Assembly: GCA_041687475.1 (NCBI GenBank)
Contig: JAWLBW010000028.1
Coordinates: 1 to 23,797, forward strand
Length of the DNA: 23,797 bases
Direction: 5' to 3'
From: JAWLBW01 sp041687475
GTDB lineage: Bacteria > J088 > JAWLBW01
Within the stretch, counting starts at the first letter, position 1, and each line of letters begins with the position of its first letter. The position numbers and the translations under genes were made by a program. This document shows positions 7,600 through 13,354 of the stretch, piece by piece. Under the pieces are notes generated by a model, which searched no databases, was not told where the DNA came from, and was given only the letters and a program-made list of their open reading frames with translations.

Positions 7600-8163
7600 A
7601 TGCACGAGATCATCAACCTCATCTATATCGTTCTCGACCTCTACAAGTTTCTCCTGTTGGGCGCGGTCCTCATGTCGTGGATCAACCCCGACCCCTACAA
7701 TCCGATCGTTCGCTTTCTGCGCCGCGCCACCGATCCGGTTCTACTTCCCTTTCGCAAGCTGCTCATGCCGCTCACCATGCAGCTGCGCATCGACCTCTCG
7801 CCGATTCTGGCCTTCCTGCTCATCGGCATGATCCAGCGGGTGCTGCGTCAGCTGCAGTACGGCGGTCTCGACCCCGCCATGCTCGGACGTGCGGTGGTCG
7901 ACGGATTACTGGTATTCTTTGTCTCGGTCTTTATTTTTCTCGCCATTCTCATGGTGGCCCGCACCTTCGTCGAGTGGACCAATGCCGACAGGTGGAACCC
8001 GATTGTGCGGTTCATAACCACGGTTACCGACCCCATCGTCTGGCGGTTCCGCAATTTTCGCGGTAAAAACAGCCGCTACGACATGCGGCCGGTGGCGGCG
8101 ACGGTCTTCTTTCTGCTGGGCTACGCCATCGTAACTGCGCTGCGCGGCCTGATGTGGAGATAA
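7600..8163 (+). CDS. yggT: YggT-family integral membrane protein
   Basis: The 187-residue protein contains two YggT repeats. Each has a hydrophobic helix, a conserved amphipathic segment and another helix: SWINPDPYNPIVRFLRRATD (residues ~26-45) and EWTNADRWNPIVRFITTVTD (~127-146). About four membrane helices are predicted by eye. YggT/Ycf19 proteins are inner-membrane proteins linked in other lineages to division-site or membrane organisation and to osmotic stress, without a settled biochemical role. The gene begins 2 bases after proC and ends 4 bases before the divIVA-like gene, so it is co-transcribed. Proximity to a DivIVA-like protein agrees with a cell-envelope or division role. Confidence 0.92.
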   Translation: MHEIINLIYIVLDLYKFLLLGAVLMSWINPDPYNPIVRFLRRATDPVLLPFRKLLMPLTMQLRIDLSPILAFLLIGMIQRVLRQLQYGGLDPAMLGRAVVDGLLVFFVSVFIFLAILMVARTFVEWTNADRWNPIVRFITTVTDPIVWRFRNFRGKNSRYDMRPVAATVFFLLGYAIVTALRGLMWR

Positions 8164-8167
8164 GCGC

Positions 8168-8674
8168 ATGAAAATCACGCCCCTCGATATTCAACAGTAC
8201 CAGTTCCGCAAGAAGTTCAACGGCTTCGACCCCGAAGACGTGAAGAGCTTTCTCGAGCTGGTCCGTTCTGAAATGGAAGAGCTCGTTCGCGAGAACAATA
8301 CGCTGAAGGACGAGTTGAAGCGCACGGTGCAGCGACTCGGCGAGTACCGCGAGCGCGAACAGACCGTCAAGGCCACGCTGCTTACCGCGCAGAAGCTTAC
8401 CGACGACCTGAGGGCCCAGGCGACGAAGGAAGCCGAAACCATCGTGGCCGAAGCCGAGGTACGCGCCCAGGAAGTCGTGCAGCAGGCAAGCCAGCGCGCC
8501 GCCCGTCTGCAGGGCGAGATTCGCGAGCTGCGGCGCCAGAAAATTCTCTTCGAGGAAAACCTGCGCAGCATGCTCGCCATGCACCTGAAAATGCTGAACG
8601 TCGACGAAGACAAGCAGACCGACATGTTCGAAGAAAAGGTCGCCTTTCTGGGTGGAAAGAAGGAAAAGGTTTGA
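8168..8674 (+). CDS. DivIVA-like coiled-coil protein
   Basis: The 168-residue product opens with ITPLDIQQYQFRKKFNGFD and PEDVKSFLELV, which fits the DivIVA/GpsB N-terminal lipid-binding domain (residues ~1-50). Residues ~28-150 are almost entirely heptad-like coiled coil rich in Glu, Arg and Ala. In Gram-positive bacteria DivIVA senses negatively curved membrane and recruits division or polar-growth proteins. In diderm bacteria with this cluster the role is little characterised. The ATG at 8168 follows GGAGA at 8155-8159. The TGA stop overlaps the next gene's TTG start. Confidence 0.88.
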   Translation: MKITPLDIQQYQFRKKFNGFDPEDVKSFLELVRSEMEELVRENNTLKDELKRTVQRLGEYREREQTVKATLLTAQKLTDDLRAQATKEAETIVAEAEVRAQEVVQQASQRAARLQGEIRELRRQKILFEENLRSMLAMHLKMLNVDEDKQTDMFEEKVAFLGGKKEKV

Positions 8675-8967
8675 CCCCACCCCCCTGGCTCGAACAACGC
8701 CCCGACGGCATACGCATACGCATACACGCCCAACCCGGCGCCAAACGCACGCAGGTCATGGGCCTGCACGGCGAAGCCCTCAAAATACAGATTCACGCCC
8801 CACCGGTCGAAGGCAAAGCCAACAAAGAGCTGTTGCGCTTTCTCGCCAAAACCCTCGGTTGCGCCAAGTCAGACCTCGCCCTCGTTTCTGGGGAACTCAG
8901 CCGCGAGAAGACCGTGCTTGTGAGCGGAACGACGGCCGAAGAGATTGCCGCGCGGCTGCTTGCCTGA
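8671..8967 (+). CDS. yggU: DUF167 (YggU) family protein
   Basis: The 98-residue product has the family's conserved core: IHAQPGAKRTQV, GLHGEALKIQIHAPPVEGKA, NKELLRFLAKTLG, and SGELSREKTVLVSG. YggU-type proteins are small alpha/beta proteins of unknown function that commonly follow yggT. The TTG start at 8671 overlaps the previous TGA (TTGA), and AGGA at 8661-8664 gives a ribosome site. No later start would keep the N-terminal strand. It is the last gene of the cluster; I see no clear terminator after it. Confidence 0.92.
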   Translation: MTPPPWLEQRPDGIRIRIHAQPGAKRTQVMGLHGEALKIQIHAPPVEGKANKELLRFLAKTLGCAKSDLALVSGELSREKTVLVSGTTAEEIAARLLA

Positions 8968-8988
8968 AATGCGGGGAGCCTGCGGCAT

Positions 8989-9115
8989 GTTGACCGGGAT
9001 TGGCAGGTTCGCGGAAGTAGGCAGTGTCAACTTCCACCCGAAGACTTTCTGCGGAGAAGTTGGCAGCCATTGGGAGAGAAAGGCAACCGACCTTCCACCC
9101 GCCGTGTATCGAGAA
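8989..9115. repeat. Cluster of inverted repeats between convergent genes
   Basis: The 177-base gap between the DUF167 and STAS-like genes holds three inverted repeats. CAACTTC (9028-9034) pairs with GAAGTTG (9056-9062), with an inner CCG/CGG. GTTGAC near 8989 and GTCAAC near 9026 are complementary. CCGCCG and CGGCGG flank about 18 bases near 9095-9125. None has a proper T run, so a terminator is not demonstrated. No gene is visible. Confidence 0.35.
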
Positions 9116-9144
9116 GTAAAACCGGCGGACCTGGAGTCAGCGTG

Positions 9145-9501
9145 TCACGAAGACAGGCCGAGGTGCGCCAGTGCACTGTCGGAATTGACCACCATGGTCA
9201 TATCGGATATGTCGGCCTCGACCTCGAGGGCGTTGACCTGCACGGCACAGAGCGTGCCTTCGCCCACGCGAACGAAGCGATCGACACCGCGCCGCCGGGC
9301 TTCGGTGAAGAGCTCCGAAAGCATGGCGCAGCAGTCGGCGTCGATGGGCTTGCACCCGCGAATGTCGAAGACCAGTGCGCTGACCCCGCGCTCCTGCAGG
9401 TAGAGCCGGGCGGTCGTTCGAACCGTCTGGATCTGGTCGGTTTCGACTATCTGGCGCATGCGTATGAAGAGGGCATCCGTCGTTCGCTGCACTGCGACCA
9501 T
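9145..9501 (-). CDS. Small STAS-like domain protein
   Basis: The 118-residue soluble protein has a pattern like anti-sigma-factor antagonist (STAS) domains. An N-terminal region is followed by strand ALVFDIRGC (~42-50), then IDADCCAMLSELFTEARRRG (~53-72) in the place of the usual iDSsGlgvLl helix, then VDRFVRVG. Classic SpoIIAA-type antagonists carry a phosphorylatable Ser in this loop; here the loop has D-A-D-C and no Ser, so phospho-switching is not expected. No kinase or sigma gene is adjacent. GAGGTGA just before the ATG at 9501 supports the start. The STAS assignment rests on weak similarity; it could be another small alpha/beta family. Confidence 0.6.
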   Translation of the reverse strand: MVAVQRTTDALFIRMRQIVETDQIQTVRTTARLYLQERGVSALVFDIRGCKPIDADCCAMLSELFTEARRRGVDRFVRVGEGTLCAVQVNALEVEADISDMTMVVNSDSALAHLGLSS

Positions 9502-9521
9502 ACTTCACCTCATACCCCCAG

Positions 9522-9549
9522 CATATGACGCGTCGCGTTGACCCGTCAA
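9522..9549 (-). promoter_or_regulatory. Possible promoter of the STAS-like gene
   Basis: Reading the - strand, TTGACG (9549-9544) and CATATG (9527-9522) are 16 bases apart. The -35 is good, the -10 poor. The -35 sits in an inverted repeat, TTGAC-N2-GTCAA (9538-9549). The implied leader would be only about 14 bases. Confidence 0.3.
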
Positions 9550-9567
9550 TCCCCAAGATCAGAGGGC

Positions 9568-9599
9568 CGAGGCAAAAAGCGCCCGATGAGGGGGCCTCG
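9568..9599 (-). terminator. Probable terminator of the ccdA-cupin operon
   Basis: On the - strand a GCCC/GGGC stem forms just past the cupin stop and is followed by TTTTT (complement of 9574-9578). A longer alternative pairing, CGAGGC with GCCTCG (9568-9573 and 9594-9599), encloses it. Confidence 0.5.
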
Positions 9600-9601
9600 A
9601 A

Positions 9602-10042
9602 TCAGCGTTTCACGGCCGGCCAGGTCTTGAAGCGCGCTTCGGGACCCTTCGGGGTGTAGACCTGAATGGCGTGCACCGGTTGCGCGCCTTCGACGGCAAA
9701 GTCATGCAGGGCGTTGATGGGAATGCGAACCGAGTCGCCGGGTTTGACGGTCACCTTCCGGCCGTCGACCATTATCACGCCCTCACCCGAAACGATGGAG
9801 ATGAGCTCTTCGCTCTCGGGGTGACGGTGAGGCGGAACCTTGGCGCCGGGCGCGAAGTCGAGCCGGCCCAGGTAGACTCCGGCGGCGTCGTCTACCAGCG
9901 GCGTTACGCGAATGCCGGCGTTTTCCCACGCGCCGGCGGCACCGGCCCGATGCACGACCACCGCGGATTCGGCCGTTGCCGGAGCCTGCGCGGGGGCGCC
10001 GGCCGCAAGCATGCCGGCAAGCAGCAGCAGGGTTGAGGGCAT
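9602..10042 (-). CDS. Exported cupin-domain protein
   Basis: The 146-residue protein has an N-terminal hydrophobic segment with a plausible AQA cleavage site near residue 20, so it is probably periplasmic, although the N-terminus lacks basic residues. The rest is one cupin_2 barrel. Motif 1 reads GAKVPPHRHPESEELISIVS (His72, His74, Glu78 or Glu79), and motif 2 is PGDSVRIPINALHDF (His113). These are the usual metal ligands, so a bound divalent metal is likely. Cupins range from enzymes to binding proteins and the substrate is not readable. It begins 26 bases after ccdA on the same strand, which suggests one operon and a periplasmic redox or metal-linked role. GGGAAAG precedes the start. Confidence 0.85.
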   Translation of the reverse strand: MPSTLLLLAGMLAAGAPAQAPATAESAVVVHRAGAAGAWENAGIRVTPLVDDAAGVYLGRLDFAPGAKVPPHRHPESEELISIVSGEGVIMVDGRKVTVKPGDSVRIPINALHDFAVEGAQPVHAIQVYTPKGPEARFKTWPAVKR

Positions 10043-10067
10043 GGTTCTTTCCCGATACTCCGATGAA

Positions 10068-10811
10068 TCAGTTACTGAGGTACTGTTCGAGGTCGATGGC
10101 GGGAACCACGCGGTTGATGTAACCGGTGAACTCCCAGAACAGACCGCTTACCATGAGAATACCGATAAGGATGAGAATGACGCCAGCCGCCTTCGTCACA
10201 ATGTTCATGTGGCGGGTAATCGCCTTCATGCGTGACATGAACTGCGGAAAGGCCACCCCCGCGATAAGGAACGGGATGCCCAGGCCAAGCGCGTAGGCTC
10301 CCAGCAGGTAAATGCCGGTGGCCACGCTGTTCGCGGTGCTGGCGAGCACGAGAATGGAACCGAGAATGGGGCCGATGCAGGGCGTCCACCCCAGCGCGAA
10401 GGTCATGCCCACGAGTCCCGTGCCGAGAAACCCGTGCGGCTTGTTGGCCAGGTGAATGCGCTTTTCCTGATCGAGGGCGCCGAACCGCAGCACCCCGGCA
10501 ATATAGAGACCGAAAATCAGAACAATGATGCCGCCCACCCGCATCAGCGTCATCTGGTACTGCTGAATGAGCGATCCGAGCACGGTCGCCGAGGCCCCGA
10601 GGGCCACGAAAACCAGCGAAAATCCGATGACGAACGCCAGCGAGTGCAGGGCCGCGGTTCGCCGCATGCGCTTGTCTTCATGCTCGAGCTGATCGAAGGA
10701 AAGCCCCGTGATGAAGACCATGTAGCTGGGCACCATGGGCAGAACGCAGGGTGAAACGAAGGAAAGAAACCCGGCGGCAAAGGCAATGAGTACGCTGATG
10801 TTTGGTTCCAT
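10068..10811 (-). CDS. ccdA: CcdA/DsbD-type transmembrane thiol-disulfide reductant transporter
   Basis: The 247-residue protein has about six hydrophobic helices and the paired motifs of the CcdA/DsbD membrane domain: FVSPCVLPMVPSY (Cys22) and ALGWTPCIGPILGS (Cys145), each in a Pro-bracketed helix. CcdA passes electrons from cytoplasmic thioredoxin across the inner membrane to periplasmic thioredoxin-like proteins, serving cytochrome c maturation or disulfide reduction. No thioredoxin-like partner or cytochrome gene is in the window; the following gene is an exported cupin. Length and motifs are typical. The start ATG at 10811 leaves the first helix intact. The promoter region carries an operator-like palindrome. 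Confidence 0.93.
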   Translation of the reverse strand: MEPNISVLIAFAAGFLSFVSPCVLPMVPSYMVFITGLSFDQLEHEDKRMRRTAALHSLAFVIGFSLVFVALGASATVLGSLIQQYQMTLMRVGGIIVLIFGLYIAGVLRFGALDQEKRIHLANKPHGFLGTGLVGMTFALGWTPCIGPILGSILVLASTANSVATGIYLLGAYALGLGIPFLIAGVAFPQFMSRMKAITRHMNIVTKAAGVILILIGILMVSGLFWEFTGYINRVVPAIDLEQYLSN

Positions 10812-10825
10812 AATGTCTCGCGCGA

Positions 10826-10881
10826 ATATTCAAACAGAGCTTTGAATATGCACATTATAGCGTAAGACGCCGGCGATCGCC
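10826..10881 (-). promoter_or_regulatory. ccdA promoter with operator-like palindromes
   Basis: On the - strand TATAAT (10859-10854) is a consensus -10. Directly downstream, covering the expected start site, is a perfect 9-bp inverted repeat: ATATTCAAA (10826-10834), CAGAGC, TTTGAATAT (10841-10849). Upstream, near the -35 position, is the 10-bp palindrome GGCGATCGCC (10872-10881); no -35 consensus is present. A repressor site at +1 plus an activator site at -35 would fit. The repeats are certain, the function inferred. Confidence 0.55.
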
Positions 10882-11025
10882 CGTTAACCGGGTAAAAGCG
10901 CCATTCTACCGGGGGGAATCTTCACGCGGAAGTGCGCAGAAAGGGAGGAACCGGGAATGGGAAATACCGGATTCCGCACACTTACGCCCGCGTACCGCCG
11001 GTCGCCGACCCGTGTTTCCCGGCAT

Positions 11026-11496
11026 TCAATTCAGGTAGCGCTGCAGGCCGTCGACATCGCCTGCATATGAAGCCAGGCGTTCGTCCATCTCGCGCAGACG
11101 CCCGACCATGAATGCAACCAGATTCCTGAGTATCTGCTGGGCCGCCCTGTGTTCCGAACTCAGAATTTCGAGCAGACTGGCCTGGCGGAAGTATCGTAAC
11201 CGCACCTCGGTCACGGCAACCGCATCTTCCAGCGAGGGCTGCCCGTCAAGCACCGAAGACTCACCGAAAAAACGACCTGCCTGCACCTCTTCGACGAAGG
11301 TCGTGGGCAGGAACAGGGCGCGTCGACTCAGGCGTACCACGCCCTCGTCGAGCAGGTACAGCCTTTCATTCGGTTTACCGATGGTCAGCAACTGCGTGCC
11401 GGCAGAAACGCGCGCTTCCTTCCAGAAGGATTCGAGCCACCGCAACTCGTCGCCCGTCAGGCCGCGTAGCAAACGATTGTGTTCCACGCCGCCCAT
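11026..11496 (-). CDS. Cyclic-nucleotide-binding-fold protein without a DNA-binding domain
   Basis: The 156-residue protein is essentially one Crp-type beta-roll domain plus a C-terminal helix. Visible motifs are SAGTQLLTIGKPNERLYLLDEG (about residues 31-52) and the phosphate-binding cassette FFGESSVLDGQPSLEDAV (~76-93). The cassette Arg that contacts the cyclic phosphate is Ser88 here, so cAMP or cGMP binding is doubtful. No helix-turn-helix follows, so it is not a standard transcription factor. Length and start are uncertain: I use the ATG at 11496, but a GTG three codons later is possible, and the longer frame upstream would run through the opposite gene's promoter. It is divergent from the small membrane protein gene at 11612. 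Confidence 0.75.
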   Translation of the reverse strand: MGGVEHNRLLRGLTGDELRWLESFWKEARVSAGTQLLTIGKPNERLYLLDEGVVRLSRRALFLPTTFVEEVQAGRFFGESSVLDGQPSLEDAVAVTEVRLRYFRQASLLEILSSEHRAAQQILRNLVAFMVGRLREMDERLASYAGDVDGLQRYLN

Positions 11497-11560
11497 CCTA
11501 TCACGGGTTGCAGCCGGCTGTATAGTAGGCCCTCGCCGAGGTTGCCCGGGCAGACATCGG

Positions 11561-11589
11561 TTACAATTCGAACATGAACTACCTATAAT
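11561..11589 (+). promoter_or_regulatory. Promoter of the small membrane protein gene
   Basis: TATAAT at 11584-11589 is a consensus -10, with TTACAA (11561-11566) at the -35 position 17 bases upstream. A second -10-like sequence, GGTTACAAT, overlaps that -35 (TACAAT at 11562-11567). The start codon follows 22 bases after the TATAAT. Confidence 0.55.
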
Positions 11590-11611
11590 GGAAAGGCAGA
11601 GAGGTGACTTC

Positions 11612-11758
11612 ATGTGGACGATTTTTCTCATCCTTCTCGTGCTCTGGGCCCTGGGACTCATCACGGGTACGACACTCGGCAACTTCATTCATATTCTTCT
11701 GATTGCCGCCCTGGTCGTTCTCGTCATTCAGCTCTTTTCGAGATCGAAAACCATTTAG
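11612..11758 (+). CDS. lmo0937-type small membrane protein
   Basis: This 48-residue protein has two hydrophobic stretches (residues ~2-17 and ~24-42) separated by the polar turn ITGTTLGNFIH, and ends in a basic tail. The pattern WTI...LLVLWALGLITG.TLG.FIHILL is that of the lmo0937/DUF5670 family, small membrane proteins of unknown function often seen in stress-related contexts. A good ribosome site, GAGAGGTGA, lies at 11599-11607. The stop codon overlaps the ribosome site of the phosphodiesterase gene, so the two are probably co-translated. Confidence 0.85.
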   Translation: MWTIFLILLVLWALGLITGTTLGNFIHILLIAALVVLVIQLFSRSKTI

Positions 11759-11767
11759 GTGGGTAAC

Positions 11768-13318
11768 ATGCGGTTTCCGGCCAGGGCCGACCTGATGAAA
11801 CGTTGGCGAGGCAGCACGCCGCGCGCAAGGGTGTTTCAGATCATCGTCGACGGACTGCACCCCCGCATTCTCCAACGCGAGATTGCGGCGGGCCGCGTGC
11901 CTCACCTGGCCTGGCTGGTTTCCAACGGTAAGGCGAAGTGGGATACGGTTTCCATCTTTCCCACCAACACGCCCCCGGCCATCGCCTCCATCACCACCGG
12001 CGAAGGGCCGCACGCCCACCACATTCCCGGCATGTACTGGTGGGACCGCGGCGCCCCGGGCCCCGTTTACTACGGCGAGCGGCTGAACATCATCAGCTCG
12101 CATTTCGATTCGTTCTTCGAGAACATCGTGGGCTGGCTGAACATGCGCCACCTCAACCCTCACGTGCGCACCGTATTCGAGCATCTCGAAGAAAAGGGGC
12201 TGTCGACGGCCTCCATCAACAACCTCTGCTTCCGGGGGCCGCACAGGCACCCGACTACGCTGCCCTATTTTCTCCGTGTAATTCCGGGGGTGCGCTTCAC
12301 CCTCGAGCATGTCGGGGGGCCCCGTCACTTCCGCTTCGGCGACTTCGCCCGCAGCGGCTCGGGCGAAGCGCGCATTTTCGGCGACGAAGGGCCCTTCAAG
12401 CAGTTCGGCATCAGCGATCCCTGTACGCTCAACACTTATCTGCACATGGCCGAGCACAACGAGCTGCCCGACTACGTGCACCTGTATTTTCCCGACAACG
12501 ACGTGTGGAGCCACGAGCACGGCCCCGAAGCGACGGGCGTGTCCATACAGCGTCTCGACCGGAAGCTGGGCCAGATCTTCGACACCCTGGGCGGAAGGGA
12601 GCGGGCCATCGCCGAAAACAACTTCCTGCTTACCGCCGACCATGCCCAGGTGCCCATCGGCACGACCCGCGACTCGGCCATCGACCTCGACGAGGTGCTG
12701 GCCGACTTCGACCGGCTGCCGCTCGGCTCGCGCTGGAAGAATGAAGAAATGTTTCTCTGCCCGAACGGCCGCTTCGGACAGATCTATCTTCACGCCGAGC
12801 GGCCCTGGTTGCGCAACCGGGTCATCGAAGCGCTTCGGCAGGAACCGCGCATCGAGTTCGCGCTCTGGCGCGACGGCACGACCTGCCATGTTCTGCATCC
12901 CTGTACGGGGCGACACCTTTCCTTCGCACTCGGCGGCCGCATGCAGGATCGCTTCGGCCACGCCTGGTCGGTCTGGGGCGACACCGGCACGCTCGCACTC
13001 GAGTTCGACGGGCGCGAGGTTTTCTCGTACCGCTACCCCGACGCCCTGCTGCGCATTTACGAGGCCCTGCTTACCCCCACCATCGGCGACATTCTTCTCA
13101 CAGCCGAACCTGGCCGTGAATTCGCGGGCAACGGCGAAGACATTCACATGGGCGGGGGAAGCCACGGCGGCCTGCTCGCCGAAGAGAGCCTCGTGCCCTT
13201 CATCGCCTGCGGCCCCGGCCTGTCTCATGTCGGCGAACCTCGCCGAACAACAGAGATTCTCGATCAGTCGCTGGCCCTCTTCGGCCTCGATCGCAGGACC
13301 GGCCGCCACGCCGCGTGA
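11768..13318 (+). CDS. Type I phosphodiesterase/nucleotide pyrophosphatase-family protein (alkaline phosphatase superfamily)
   Basis: The 516-residue protein has the metal-site pattern of the alkaline phosphatase superfamily: IIVDG (Asp28), a nucleophile segment SIFPTNTPPAIASITTG (Thr66 or Thr68), HHIPGMYWWDR, FPDNDVWSHEHG for a D...H pair, LTADHAQ for the D-H pair, and GGGSHGG for the last His. Members cleave phosphodiester or phosphonate bonds; related enzymes process nucleotides, lipids or glycans. No signal peptide or membrane helix is seen, so it is probably cytoplasmic, which is less common for this family. I use the ATG at 11768 because AGGTGG at 11757-11762, within the preceding stop, gives ideal spacing; GTG at 11759 is the alternative. 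The substrate is unknown. Confidence 0.88.
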   Translation: MRFPARADLMKRWRGSTPRARVFQIIVDGLHPRILQREIAAGRVPHLAWLVSNGKAKWDTVSIFPTNTPPAIASITTGEGPHAHHIPGMYWWDRGAPGPVYYGERLNIISSHFDSFFENIVGWLNMRHLNPHVRTVFEHLEEKGLSTASINNLCFRGPHRHPTTLPYFLRVIPGVRFTLEHVGGPRHFRFGDFARSGSGEARIFGDEGPFKQFGISDPCTLNTYLHMAEHNELPDYVHLYFPDNDVWSHEHGPEATGVSIQRLDRKLGQIFDTLGGRERAIAENNFLLTADHAQVPIGTTRDSAIDLDEVLADFDRLPLGSRWKNEEMFLCPNGRFGQIYLHAERPWLRNRVIEALRQEPRIEFALWRDGTTCHVLHPCTGRHLSFALGGRMQDRFGHAWSVWGDTGTLALEFDGREVFSYRYPDALLRIYEALLTPTIGDILLTAEPGREFAGNGEDIHMGGGSHGGLLAEESLVPFIACGPGLSHVGEPRRTTEILDQSLALFGLDRRTGRHAA

Positions 13319-13339
13319 CAGGCGTGAAACCAGGCTGCC

Positions 13340-13348
13340 TGCTACACT
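13340..13348 (+). promoter_or_regulatory. Extended -10 element immediately before the tgpA-like gene
   Basis: TGCTACACT has the TG motif at 13340-13341 and TACACT at 13343-13348. The ATG begins at 13355, exactly where transcription would start, and there is no Shine-Dalgarno sequence, so the mRNA may be leaderless. Confidence 0.4.
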
Positions 13349-13354
13349 GATGGC

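Noticed and set aside
11759..11767. Upstream GTG start for the phosphodiesterase gene
   Set aside because: It directly follows the previous stop and overlaps the ribosome site; the ATG at 11768 has correct spacing.
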